A stretch of 29,979 nt of DNA from DASSWG01 sp041689995 (GCA_041689995.1 JBDNFD010000159.1:1-29979), one strand, 5' to 3'. Counted from the first letter of the stretch, positions 22,472 through 29,578 are shown. Made by a program: numbers and translations. Notes: generated by a model not told the origin, from the sequence alone.

Positions 22472-23407
22472 CTAATTTTGGAATCGGTTAAATATTTCAC
22501 TAGCATTTTTTCCACTTGTATATATCCAATATTCCCCCATTCTCCCTCCTGTATCGGGATGATATAAGGGAAAATATATAATTTCAAGATTGGGGAACGC
22601 CCTGCCCGTTTTTTGTCTAGAATACAGTGCGGAATTGGATAAACTTGTTGCTGTACTTGATCCGTCAAAAGTAGCAGGTCTATACATTGGGATATCATAA
22701 TGCAGTTTCATATCCGTTCCATCTATATTTATTGTAGCATCCCCAGACATCATACTTTTATATCTTGTATTTGAGAAATAATCTGTGGATAGGAATGAAA
22801 ATTTTCCCCTCGAACTTGAATGGTCGCGGGCATATAAAAATTGGTCGAATCGTCTTTGTGAACTCTTTCCTTCAGGGGATTTCATATCCAATTTCATTAC
22901 TTCGCTTCCTGTGGCAGCTTTTACATCAGTTCCTGAAACCTCTCCATTTTCCATGGTAGAATATAGATTTTCTGCAACATCTTGGTCTAAACCGTATTGG
23001 CTCGCCAAAGTAGAAGCATTATCCCCCTTTTCTTCAATATATGATGTAGAACCGTCCTCATTAATCTTTGGTATCCAGTCCGATTTTTCCGCCACCATTC
23101 CAGTAGGGTCGGTAAAATTGATTGGATTCTGCAACGTATAATTGTAAGGCGACCACCCGGAATACTTCTCCGCCAACGGGTCCACACTTAACCAAATCGA
23201 CCATTTGGGGTTATAGTACCTCGCCCCGTAATAATACCAGCCCGTCTCCGCATCAAATTCTTTGGCGTTGAATTTGTAAGGTGAATTGTGCGAGTTTAAA
23301 TGCTCCTCAACTAAAGTTTCCCCAAAAGGTAAATATTCCATATGCTGCGAAACAGTTCCCGCTAAATTAGTGATATAATTCGAGCTACCCAAATGGTCTG
23401 CATAGAA
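22472..23407 (-). CDS. RHS toxin tip A: RHS core end plus unknown C-terminal toxin domain (5'-truncated)
   Basis: Only the 3' end of an RHS gene remains. The frame opens after a stop at 23410 and begins 'FYADHLGSSNYITN' with no ATG. The RHS-associated core is typical: 'YYYGARYYNPKWSIWLSVDP' and 'YTLQNPINFTDPTGM'. Then follows ~205 residues of variable tip. The first part ('DNASTLASQYGLDQDVAENL') resembles a LysM-like or linker segment. The rest ('FDQFLYARDHSSSRGKFSF', 'FPNLEIIYFPLYHPDTGGRM', 'GEYWIYTSGKNASEIF') is unknown to me and is probably the toxin. Without its translocating N-terminal shell it cannot be delivered as is; it is a displaced or silent cassette that recombination could bring back. 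Residues 1-90 are almost identical to tip B. Confidence 0.8.
   Translation of the reverse strand, partial: FYADHLGSSNYITNLAGTVSQHMEYLPFGETLVEEHLNSHNSPYKFNAKEFDAETGWYYYGARYYNPKWSIWLSVDPLAEKYSGWSPYNYTLQNPINFTDPTGMVAEKSDWIPKINEDGSTSYIEEKGDNASTLASQYGLDQDVAENLYSTMENGEVSGTDVKAATGSEVMKLDMKSPEGKSSQRRFDQFLYARDHSSSRGKFSFLSTDYFSNTRYKSMMSGDATINIDGTDMKLHYDIPMYRPATFDGSSTATSLSNSALYSRQKTGRAFPNLEIIYFPLYHPDTGGRMGEYWIYTSGKNASEIFNRFQN
23277..23400. repeat. 124-bp direct repeat, copy A (RHS core end)
   Basis: Base-for-base identical by eye to 24792-24915. Homology continues at lower identity to about 23100. Lies in the 5' part of tip A. Confidence 0.85.
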
Positions 23408-23433
23408 CTAATAGGTTTCTATTTATAAGCTAA

Positions 23434-23975
23434 CTATTTATTGGGTAATACAAGCCCCGCACTAAAAGTATATATAGCGCTGTCAGTTTGTGATTTATAT
23501 CCTACTATTTCATCAAAACCGTCGTGATCAAGGTCATAAAACTGCGCTCGATTAAATGGCAAAGCCATAATTAGCCATTCTGATTTTTTAAATACCATAA
23601 AATAGCATTCTGCCCCATAAGTTGAACCTTTGATATAAGATCTTAACAAAAATACCTGCTCATTCTTTGAAAAGGTTAAAGTGTCTATTTTCACGAAACC
23701 ATCTTGATCTTTAATAAATTCACTATTCCCACAGCCTACCTTACTTATAAGGTAATCATTTCTCTTAGTCTGAAGTGTAATTGCGTTTTCAGATTCATCT
23801 TTAAGTAGTTCGAGTGTACTCCCTTTCTTCCCCAATTCATAAACCTGAATAACTTCTTGATTCACAATATATCGACTTTTTTTATTTTTTTGAGATACAT
23901 CATTTTTTTTTCACCGAAAGAAGTGCAACCCAAAACCACCAGTAACAATAACAATATTGATCTTTTAACTTTCAT
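23434..23975 (-). pseudogene. Lipoprotein immunity gene with a frameshift in an A-rich tract
   Basis: The ATG at 23975 overlaps the stop of RHS tip B (ATGA), a translational-coupling layout typical of toxin-immunity pairs. It encodes a lipoprotein signal 'MKVKRSILLLLLVVLGC' (Cys17) and 'TSFGEKK', then meets a stop at 23862. One extra A (or two fewer) in the nine-A tract (plus-strand T run 23903-23911), or in the two seven-A tracts after it, would join this to the frame that runs to 23434: 'NDVSQKNKKSRYIVNQEVIQ' then 'VYELGKKGS'. The body contains 'FIKDQDGFVKIDTLTFSKNE' and 'AQFYDLDHDGFDEIVGYKSQ', an FG-GAP-like D-x-D-x-D-G calcium-type loop. The intact product would be ~180 residues. It may be a pseudogene, a phase-variable gene or a sequencing error. 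Confidence 0.8.
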
Positions 23976-24967
23976 CTTTCTTTGAATAGTTTTAAATGTG
24001 AACTTCTTACCCCCGGAACGTTTACCTCTGTCAGAATATTGAAGTTCCAATTTGGTTGAGAGTTTTTTGGAACCATTGATCTTGGACTGTAGTATAGAGT
24101 TGCTCCTTTACTAATTCCCCGATCAGTCCCATTTAAAATTGAGATTGAATTCGAAACAGATCTAACCCAAGCATTCCGATTGGCTGAGTTTGTAAATGTA
24201 CTGCTAGGATTTTCATAAAAATTTTTGTTCGGATCTCCTTCATTCAGAGATGAATATTGCCATGGTTGTTCAATTACACCGTTTAAGGTATTTGGATATC
24301 GATCACTTTCGACTCTGTTCAAAGTAATATCCATTCCAACCTGTTGTTCTGTATTGTTACTGCCACGAAACTCGGCATATCCGATTCTTGCAAGTGCACT
24401 TAGATCACTATCAAAATCCACTTCATTTACTGAAAATCCGTTTCCATTATTTTCGTTATATTCTGTCTGATTCTCAAAATACTTTCCACCTTCTTTGAAA
24501 TCATCAATATTGAATTTAGAGGTTCCCTCTACCATATAAATCTTTCCATCAACAATTTCATCATTACCTAAATGATTTCCATTTTTATCAAAATAATCCC
24601 CGTCAACTGTTCTTCCATCAGGGTCGGTATAATTAATAGGATTCTGCAAGGTATAATTATACGGACTCCACCCAGGATATTTCTCCGCCAACGGGTCAAC
24701 GCTCAACCACATACTCCATTTCGGGTTATAATACCTCGCCCCGTAATAATACCAGCCCGTTTCCGCATCAAATTCTTTTGCGTTGAATTTATAAGGTGAA
24801 TTGTGCGAGTTTAAATGCTCCTCAACTAAAGTTTCCCCAAAAGGTAAATATTCCATATGCTGCGAAACAGTTCCCGCTAAATTAGTGATATAATTCGAGC
24901 TACCCAAATGGTCTGGGTGGTACCAATAGGCATCGTATTGATCGGCATTGTGGGATTTCCATAGGCA
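23972..24967 (-). CDS. RHS toxin tip B with SleB-like cell-wall hydrolase domain (5'-truncated)
   Basis: The frame opens after a stop at 24970 and reads 'SHNADQYDAYWYHPDHLGSS', the usual RHS core sequence, with no start codon, so the RHS shell is missing. The core ends 'NPINYTDPDGRT'. Counting from 'MGSSNYI' (24907), residues ~170-300 look like the SleB cell-wall hydrolase fold (Hydrolase_2): 'LSALARIGYAEFRGSNNTEQ' with Glu179 at the catalytic Glu position, 'MDITLNRVESDRYPNTLNGV', then 'IEQPWQYSSLN'. Such enzymes cut peptidoglycan glycan strands. The stop overlaps the start of a lipoprotein gene (ATGA) that is probably its immunity protein. The SleB match is from memory of the motif and should be confirmed. 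Confidence 0.78.
   Translation of the reverse strand, partial: CLWKSHNADQYDAYWYHPDHLGSSNYITNLAGTVSQHMEYLPFGETLVEEHLNSHNSPYKFNAKEFDAETGWYYYGARYYNPKWSMWLSVDPLAEKYPGWSPYNYTLQNPINYTDPDGRTVDGDYFDKNGNHLGNDEIVDGKIYMVEGTSKFNIDDFKEGGKYFENQTEYNENNGNGFSVNEVDFDSDLSALARIGYAEFRGSNNTEQQVGMDITLNRVESDRYPNTLNGVIEQPWQYSSLNEGDPNKNFYENPSSTFTNSANRNAWVRSVSNSISILNGTDRGISKGATLYYSPRSMVPKNSQPNWNFNILTEVNVPGVRSSHLKLFKER
24792..24915. repeat. 124-bp direct repeat, copy B (RHS core end)
   Basis: Partner of 23277-23400. It is the conserved 5' portion of tip B; the two copies are 1515 bp apart, so one recombination would delete tip B's toxin and its immunity gene. Confidence 0.85.
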
Positions 24968-25089
24968 TTAAAAAACCGCGCCTTCGAGCAAAAAGGGTTC
25001 GTCTATGTTGGCTTGTTTGCAGACCGTGACCGGCCGTTGCAAACCTGCCAATAAATCTGGCGGGCGGGCGGTAACCAGGGTAGCAGACG
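24968..25089. other. Junction between toxin cassettes, RHS-derived scraps
   Basis: A GC-rich patch for this area. On the minus strand one frame reads 'VTVCKQANIDEPFLLEGAVF' and stops at the TAA (24970-24968) just before tip B; it resembles a short conserved RHS-linked sequence but I cannot name it. No intact gene. Confidence 0.35.
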
Positions 25090-25668
25090 TTATAAATTAT
25101 TCAACCATTTTACCCATTTCTTTTGTAATTCCTGTAATTCTTTTTCTGTAGATTTCATTTTTACATCGCCAAAGTTTTCTCCCGTTAACTCTTTTAAAAG
25201 GTAATTTGCTCTCCCTGAAATTTTAAATAAATCATCAGCGACCATAGAGCCATGTCCATCAATATTCATATCTCCGTTATTTACTCGCTCCATAATGATT
25301 AAATCTTGATAATTTTTTAGACCTATAAACTTATCATTTGTAATTCGCTTAATCAATTCAGGAATACCTTCTCTATAATGGAAAGCAAGCCAATATTCAG
25401 CTTCAACAATATAATCGTAATTTTTGCTTTTATCTATTTTAGAAAAAATAAATTCTTTTGAATAATTTTTTACTTTTGATGTATCATTTTTAAAAATTCT
25501 ATAATAACCATCTTTTCGTATTTTTATCAAATCTGCAAGCTCTTTTGGTAACTCCTTTTGGTTAGAAAACATTAAGTCATTACTTTCCGTTATTTTTTGT
25601 GCTTTACAACCAATGAGTGTCAGAGCTATAAGAATGCTTGATGCAATAAGTCTTATTTTATGTGCCAT
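25090..25668 (-). CDS. Lipoprotein, probable immunity protein of the tip remnant at 25672
   Basis: A 192-residue protein with a lipoprotein signal ending 'LIGC' (Cys21). The body includes 'YIVEAEYWLAFHYREGIPEL' and 'IKRITNDKFIGLKNYQDL', which look like HEAT-type helical hairpins, and ends 'TEKELQELQKKWVKWLNNL'. I have seen this kind of lipoprotein next to Bacteroidota RHS genes but cannot name the family. It starts 3 bases after the stop of a toxin-tip remnant, so the two were probably translated together. The immunity role is inferred from position and the lipid anchor. Confidence 0.65.
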   Translation of the reverse strand: MAHKIRLIASSILIALTLIGCKAQKITESNDLMFSNQKELPKELADLIKIRKDGYYRIFKNDTSKVKNYSKEFIFSKIDKSKNYDYIVEAEYWLAFHYREGIPELIKRITNDKFIGLKNYQDLIIMERVNNGDMNIDGHGSMVADDLFKISGRANYLLKELTGENFGDVKMKSTEKELQELQKKWVKWLNNL

Positions 25669-25671
25669 AAA

Positions 25672-25905
25672 TTAATCAACTTTAGATTTAGTTACTTTTA
25701 TATGCTTTAGAGGTCCGTTTTTGTCCTGAAGTTGTACCTTCTGGTTTGTCTTTGTTCCATTACTCTCTAAGAAGGTTTTGTTTAGCCCTTGCCTTTTATT
25801 AATAATGACTTCATTCCCTTGAACCATGTCCTGCACTTTATTTGCTGATTTATGAGCTGTATTATATTGCTCTCCTGTTCCTCTATCCCCTTTTTTTAAT
25901 CCCAT
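25672..25905 (-). CDS. Truncated toxin-tip remnant C
   Basis: The 77 residues from the ATG at 25905 are basic and Gln/Asn/Lys-rich ('DRGTGEQYNTAHKSANKVQD', 'NGPLKHIKVTKSKVD'). The frame is open further upstream ('LVIHETVEQWEKAK') until it meets, in frame, the stop codon of the ATPase gene at 25980-25978. This suggests the C-terminal end of a larger protein, probably an RHS tip, cut where the ATPase operon now ends. Its stop is 3 bases before a lipoprotein start. It may still be expressed as a small protein; function unknown. Confidence 0.5.
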   Translation of the reverse strand: MGLKKGDRGTGEQYNTAHKSANKVQDMVQGNEVIINKRQGLNKTFLESNGTKTNQKVQLQDKNGPLKHIKVTKSKVD

Positions 25906-25940
25906 TTTTGCTTTTTCCCATTGTTCTACTGTTTCATGAA

Positions 25941-25965
25941 TTACAAGTCTCGCACCAACGGGGGG
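25941..25965. repeat. Second copy of the TTACAA-CTCGCACCA-CGGGGG motif
   Basis: TTACAAGTCTCGCACCAACG plus GGGGG matches 21778-21800 except one inserted base and one substitution. Both copies lie just downstream of a minus-strand stop codon (genes 21803 and 25978), so they bracket the toxin-immunity array. Confidence 0.5.
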
Positions 25966-25977
25966 TTGGCTCTTCCG

Positions 25978-28380
25978 CTATTTCCAATCATAAATCAAAT
26001 TTTCACACCCACATCTAATTTTCTTTCTAACTGGGTCATAAAGTTTCGTGGAAATGAACTTATTGCATTCTTTGCAATAAAAGCTGTGAATCATCTTTTT
26101 TACATCTTCCCAAATTGCATCTAAATCCTCTATACTTGCTTGAAAATCATTGTCGTGAGACGTAGTGTTTCCGACAAACATTGGCATTCCTTTTATTTTT
26201 GGAATATTAGCAATTTCTTTTAATTCTGTACTTGCTTTAAGCTTATTTTGAACCGCATCAAGAAGTTCAGGCGCCATTCTTTTTTCATTAGTGGTATTGT
26301 CTCGATAAGAAACTTTAGCCTCTAATTCGTAAGCAACTTTTTTCATTACTTTTTCTGTATATACCCGAATATCATTTCCTAATCCATCAGTATTTCTGTC
26401 CTCTAATTTTTTTAAGATACGTTCTTTTATGTCAGCAATTCCTTTTTCGATTCCCTTACCACTTTCTTTAGACCACTTGAAATTCTTTAGAAGCCAACCT
26501 TTACTTTTGACTTCGCTGGAAACAAGTTCAAAAAATTCTTTTTCGTGCGTTAATAATATGATTTGGTATTCGCCAAACTTTTCGGTGAGAAGTTGTGCGA
26601 ATCTGTAACGATGAGACCTATCAAAACTTGAAATCACATCATCCAATATAAAAAAATTGTTTCGTTTATTGAAAGCTTTGACGGAAGCTAAAAAGAAAGA
26701 CAGCCCCAAACAATTTATATGGCTTTCACTAAGATAAGCCTCGGGTGGAACCCTCCGAACATCAAAAAATTTATAATCAATTGTAATTCCAACAAGTTCC
26801 TCTTTCTTCGTTAAGGGAATAAGTCTGATGTCCTCAACTTTTTCTTTAGGATTCATCGTTGTGTAATAATCATTTATGTCTTTTGAGAACATAGAGAGGA
26901 AAATATTTAGGGATTCCTCTTGCCTTCTAATGAAGTCCTCATAAAGCAATTCAAAGGTCACTTGCTGCTTTCTTAAAACCGATTCTTCAGCATCAAGATT
27001 GAGATATTCTTTATAGGCATTTGAAGTCTGGATTAATTTGGTGTAAATCGTAAACTTAATATTCGACGCTTTACTTTTCGTCAATTTTTTGATTTCAGAC
27101 GCAGTTGTTTCTACTAATGATTGCAATTCTTTTTCCGAAAGATTTAGTTCCTTTGGGTCTTTGATTTTGTCGGTTAAACCTTTGTCTAATTCTGAAATTA
27201 AAGAATTTAAAGTCGCTTTAAAAGAATTCAGTTTTCCTTTGAGTTCCTCAAACTTCTTATCTTCAAACGATTTATCCTTCAATATAGCCTCAAAAGAATT
27301 TTTCTTAATTTGTATTGCTTGCTTTAGTTCTTTGGCTTGTTCATCAATAGAATTTTTTTCTTCGGCAAGTTGTTCTAATTCATCGGTTCTGATATTTAAT
27401 TCTTGGATAAGTTGAACTTTACTTTTTTCTTGTAGACATAGCGGACAGTAGTCATCTTCAACAACGTCTTTTGTCAATACCGATTTACCCTCTTTTAAAA
27501 GTGCCAGCAACTGAAGATTTTTAATTTTTTCAGGTTCTTTTTGTAAACCTTGAAATGCCGTGTGAAAATTACTGTAATCGATGTTAACAGTACTTGATAT
27601 TTCCTTCAACTCTGCAATTGTATCTTTTACACGTCCATTAAAATTAATTTCATCACTCAATTTAGAATCTTCTTTGCTTGTAATTTCTTTTATGACTGCA
27701 TTAATATCATCACGAGACTTAGCAACGATTTTAAGTTCGAGGGGTTTGGTTAATTCGTTAACACCATCAAAAAGTTGTTCATCCGAATATGCATTGCGAC
27801 CCAAATTTTCCAGAATGGTTGCCTGTCTAACACTTTTACGACCATCGTAGTCAGAAGATTTGATATTTTTCTTAATTCTGCCGAAATTCCGTTTTAAAAG
27901 TGTTCGGATTTTAGCAACCTCTGAAAAACCAATAATTTCTTGAAGTTTATTTAGCTTTTCTGTTTTTGTGGCTATAATGAATTCAACTAAATCTCTATAT
28001 CGCAAGATTAAATTTTCTGAACCCGAATCTTGAATATACTCGTTGAAGTAATTACTTGTGTTTGATATATGGATTTTATTAGAATTATCAATCGATTTTT
28101 TTGCATCTAAATCGTTATCATCAAAATTGAGATTTATGTAACCGTCGTCCTGATTAGATAAAAATATGTTCCTTAGAGCCTCTCTTCCTCGTCCACTAAT
28201 TTCCTCATTAGATAGATGTACAATATGATTATTATAAAACCACTCAAATGAATCTGTTAGTGAACTCTTTCCTGTACCATTATCGCCATAAATCAAAATT
28301 GATTTTTTATTGAGATTTAGGTCTAAGGTTTCTTTTACGCCTCTAAGTCCCGTTATTTCTAAATTATTAATTTTGGTCAT
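25978..28380 (-). CDS. SMC/RecN-like AAA ATPase with CxxC hook and C-terminal zinc ribbon
   Basis: An 800-residue ABC-type ATPase. Walker A is 'GDNGTGKSS' (32-40). A long coiled coil is broken by 'YCPLCLQEK' with C312 and C315, a rubredoxin- or zinc-hook-like turn as in Rad50 and RloC-type proteins. The ABC signature region is 'LSESHINCLGLSFFLA' (S551 onward), Walker B 'FFILDDVISSFD' (D580, D581), and the His switch 'ILLTHEKEFF'. Beyond the ATPase, ~170 extra residues end in a four-Cys ribbon (C769, C772, C790, C792). It should dimerise on ATP and sense or hold DNA, or control the partner nuclease. Its start overlaps the 70-residue gene by 14 bases, and a GIY-YIG nuclease gene is upstream: a defence-type operon. 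Base composition is more AT-rich than the housekeeping part, which suggests transfer. Confidence 0.9.
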   Translation of the reverse strand: MTKINNLEITGLRGVKETLDLNLNKKSILIYGDNGTGKSSLTDSFEWFYNNHIVHLSNEEISGRGREALRNIFLSNQDDGYINLNFDDNDLDAKKSIDNSNKIHISNTSNYFNEYIQDSGSENLILRYRDLVEFIIATKTEKLNKLQEIIGFSEVAKIRTLLKRNFGRIKKNIKSSDYDGRKSVRQATILENLGRNAYSDEQLFDGVNELTKPLELKIVAKSRDDINAVIKEITSKEDSKLSDEINFNGRVKDTIAELKEISSTVNIDYSNFHTAFQGLQKEPEKIKNLQLLALLKEGKSVLTKDVVEDDYCPLCLQEKSKVQLIQELNIRTDELEQLAEEKNSIDEQAKELKQAIQIKKNSFEAILKDKSFEDKKFEELKGKLNSFKATLNSLISELDKGLTDKIKDPKELNLSEKELQSLVETTASEIKKLTKSKASNIKFTIYTKLIQTSNAYKEYLNLDAEESVLRKQQVTFELLYEDFIRRQEESLNIFLSMFSKDINDYYTTMNPKEKVEDIRLIPLTKKEELVGITIDYKFFDVRRVPPEAYLSESHINCLGLSFFLASVKAFNKRNNFFILDDVISSFDRSHRYRFAQLLTEKFGEYQIILLTHEKEFFELVSSEVKSKGWLLKNFKWSKESGKGIEKGIADIKERILKKLEDRNTDGLGNDIRVYTEKVMKKVAYELEAKVSYRDNTTNEKRMAPELLDAVQNKLKASTELKEIANIPKIKGMPMFVGNTTSHDNDFQASIEDLDAIWEDVKKMIHSFYCKECNKFISTKLYDPVRKKIRCGCENLIYDWK

Positions 28381-28579
28381 CGCTGTCTTTTTTTGAGGTT
28401 TTTAAGGCAGAAATCTTTAACCCTTCTAATTCATTTTGAATATTTGTATCGGTCAGTTTATCATTGCCGTATAGTTTAACCAACATTTCTACGGTTTTCT
28501 CATCAACGCCTTCGATATTTAGTATCCCTGAAAAGAATTCATCAATTACTTCTTTTCCACTTTTTATTGTTTCTTCCAT
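28367..28579 (-). CDS. Small acidic protein of the GIY-YIG/ATPase operon
   Basis: 70 residues, acidic and probably helical: 'EVIDEFFSGILNIEGVDEKT', 'EMLVKLYGNDKLTD' and a charged end 'KKDSDDQN'. No known domain recognised. It begins 8 bases after the GIY-YIG gene and its end overlaps the ATPase start by 14 bases, so it is translated with both. It might be an adaptor or inhibitor linking the nuclease to the ATPase; that is a guess from position. Confidence 0.8.
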   Translation of the reverse strand: MEETIKSGKEVIDEFFSGILNIEGVDEKTVEMLVKLYGNDKLTDTNIQNELEGLKISALKTSKKDSDDQN

Positions 28580-28587
28580 AATTTGCG

Positions 28588-29052
28588 TTATTCAAAGTTT
28601 TTCCAATCTATTTCAAAATTGGCTTTTAAATATTTAGTCATTATATCAAGCCCAGATTTGTTGTTGCATATCGGGTACACACCGTATTTTTCAACGAAGT
28701 CGAGAATGAAATAGCTTTCAAGGTCTTCAACTCTGTAGTTCCAAAATTTCCTCAACATATCAAAATTGATATATGTAAAATATAATTGGTCTATTTTTCT
28801 ATAATTTACCAACCCTAAATTTTTGCTTTTACCGTCAAAGTGACCTGTTAATCTACTACCCATACTATTTGTTCGCTTTTCGCTCATACCTATATAGAGT
28901 AGGCGGGATTTTCCAAACGGGTATTGAATTTTGGTGTTTGCGGAATAAATGAAGTAAAGACCTGTTAAGCCCATCAATGATTTAATGTTATGTAAATCAA
29001 AAGTCTTAGGTTGGTCAAAGAATATCTTTAAGTCGGTCGGTTGTTCATTCAT
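28588..29052 (-). CDS. GIY-YIG nuclease family protein
   Basis: 154 residues holding one GIY-YIG domain. 'GLYFIY' (31-36) is the GIY strand and 'LLYIGMS' (51-57) the YIG strand. R67 and H71 in 'GSRLTGHF' fit the catalytic Arg and nearby general-base positions. E112 in 'DLESYFILDFVEKYG' is the metal-binding Glu, and N130 in 'YPICNN' the closing Asn. All key residues of an active nuclease are thus present. There is no DNA-binding domain attached, so targeting may come from the ATPase. First gene of the three-gene operon. Confidence 0.88.
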   Translation of the reverse strand: MNEQPTDLKIFFDQPKTFDLHNIKSLMGLTGLYFIYSANTKIQYPFGKSRLLYIGMSEKRTNSMGSRLTGHFDGKSKNLGLVNYRKIDQLYFTYINFDMLRKFWNYRVEDLESYFILDFVEKYGVYPICNNKSGLDIMTKYLKANFEIDWKNFE

Positions 29053-29293
29053 TTATTCATTCAATATACTTTAATTTGAAGTTATCAATTTACGGATTTC
29101 CTCAATTTAAGCGTTGGCTGTGGCGTTTGAGAAAAAATAAATGTGCTGTTTGCGCGTTGGCTTTTTAGCACTAATTTCAATGGTTTGCACGATTTTCCGC
29201 ATTATGCACAACTCGTTTATATACGGAACTTTATTCGGTTTATAAAGAAGATTTGGCATGCTATGCTCAGGTTTCACCCAATTTTACTCCCGT
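29053..29293. other. Intergenic region upstream of the GIY-YIG operon
   Basis: No gene supported. On the minus strand near 29080-29095 there are weak -7-like sequences (TAAATTGA, TATATTGA), but no clear TTTG/TAnnTTTG pair. A GCGTTGGCT word occurs twice (29112 and 29154 areas). Promoter position is unresolved. Confidence 0.4.
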
Positions 29294-29578
29294 TTAATTC
29301 CCCTCCATTTTCCGATTCCCTTCATCAAATGTAACTTTTTTTAAGAAATGATCGGCCAACTCTCTAAATTTTTCATCCAACTTCTCCATGGATGAAAATA
29401 AATAGTCTGTCTTTTCAGGTTTAAGAATCAGGAGAGAATTTAATTGTTCCGTCTTTTCTTCCAACATGTTTTTTGTTTTTCCCATTACAAAAATCGCTTC
29501 TTCAAAGTAGGAGGGAGGAAGCTTATTTTGAACCCGCAAAACCCGCCCAATCTGAGGTATCAATGTTCTATTTATCAT
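29294..29578 (-). CDS. Hypothetical helical protein
   Basis: 94 residues from the ATG at 29578: 'RTLIPQIGRVLRVQNKLPPS', then 'MGKTKNMLEEKTEQLNSLLI' and 'SSMEKLDEKFRELADHFLKK', a pattern of amphipathic helices, with no signal peptide. I do not recognise it. It is on the same strand as the GIY-YIG operon, 241 bases upstream, so probably a separate transcript. A possible promoter (TTG, 20 bases, AAAATTTG) lies upstream on the minus strand. It could be a small regulator or a chance frame, but the composition looks coding. Confidence 0.5.
   Translation of the reverse strand: MINRTLIPQIGRVLRVQNKLPPSYFEEAIFVMGKTKNMLEEKTEQLNSLLILKPEKTDYLFSSMEKLDEKFRELADHFLKKVTFDEGNRKMEGN

Noticed and set aside
22438..22698. 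Minus-strand open frame overlapping tip A
   Set aside because: It is in another frame of the RHS tip and has no protein-like pattern.
29143..29334. Plus-strand open frame near the GIY-YIG operon
   Set aside because: It partly overlaps the minus-strand gene at 29294, has no family signal and biased composition; treated as chance.
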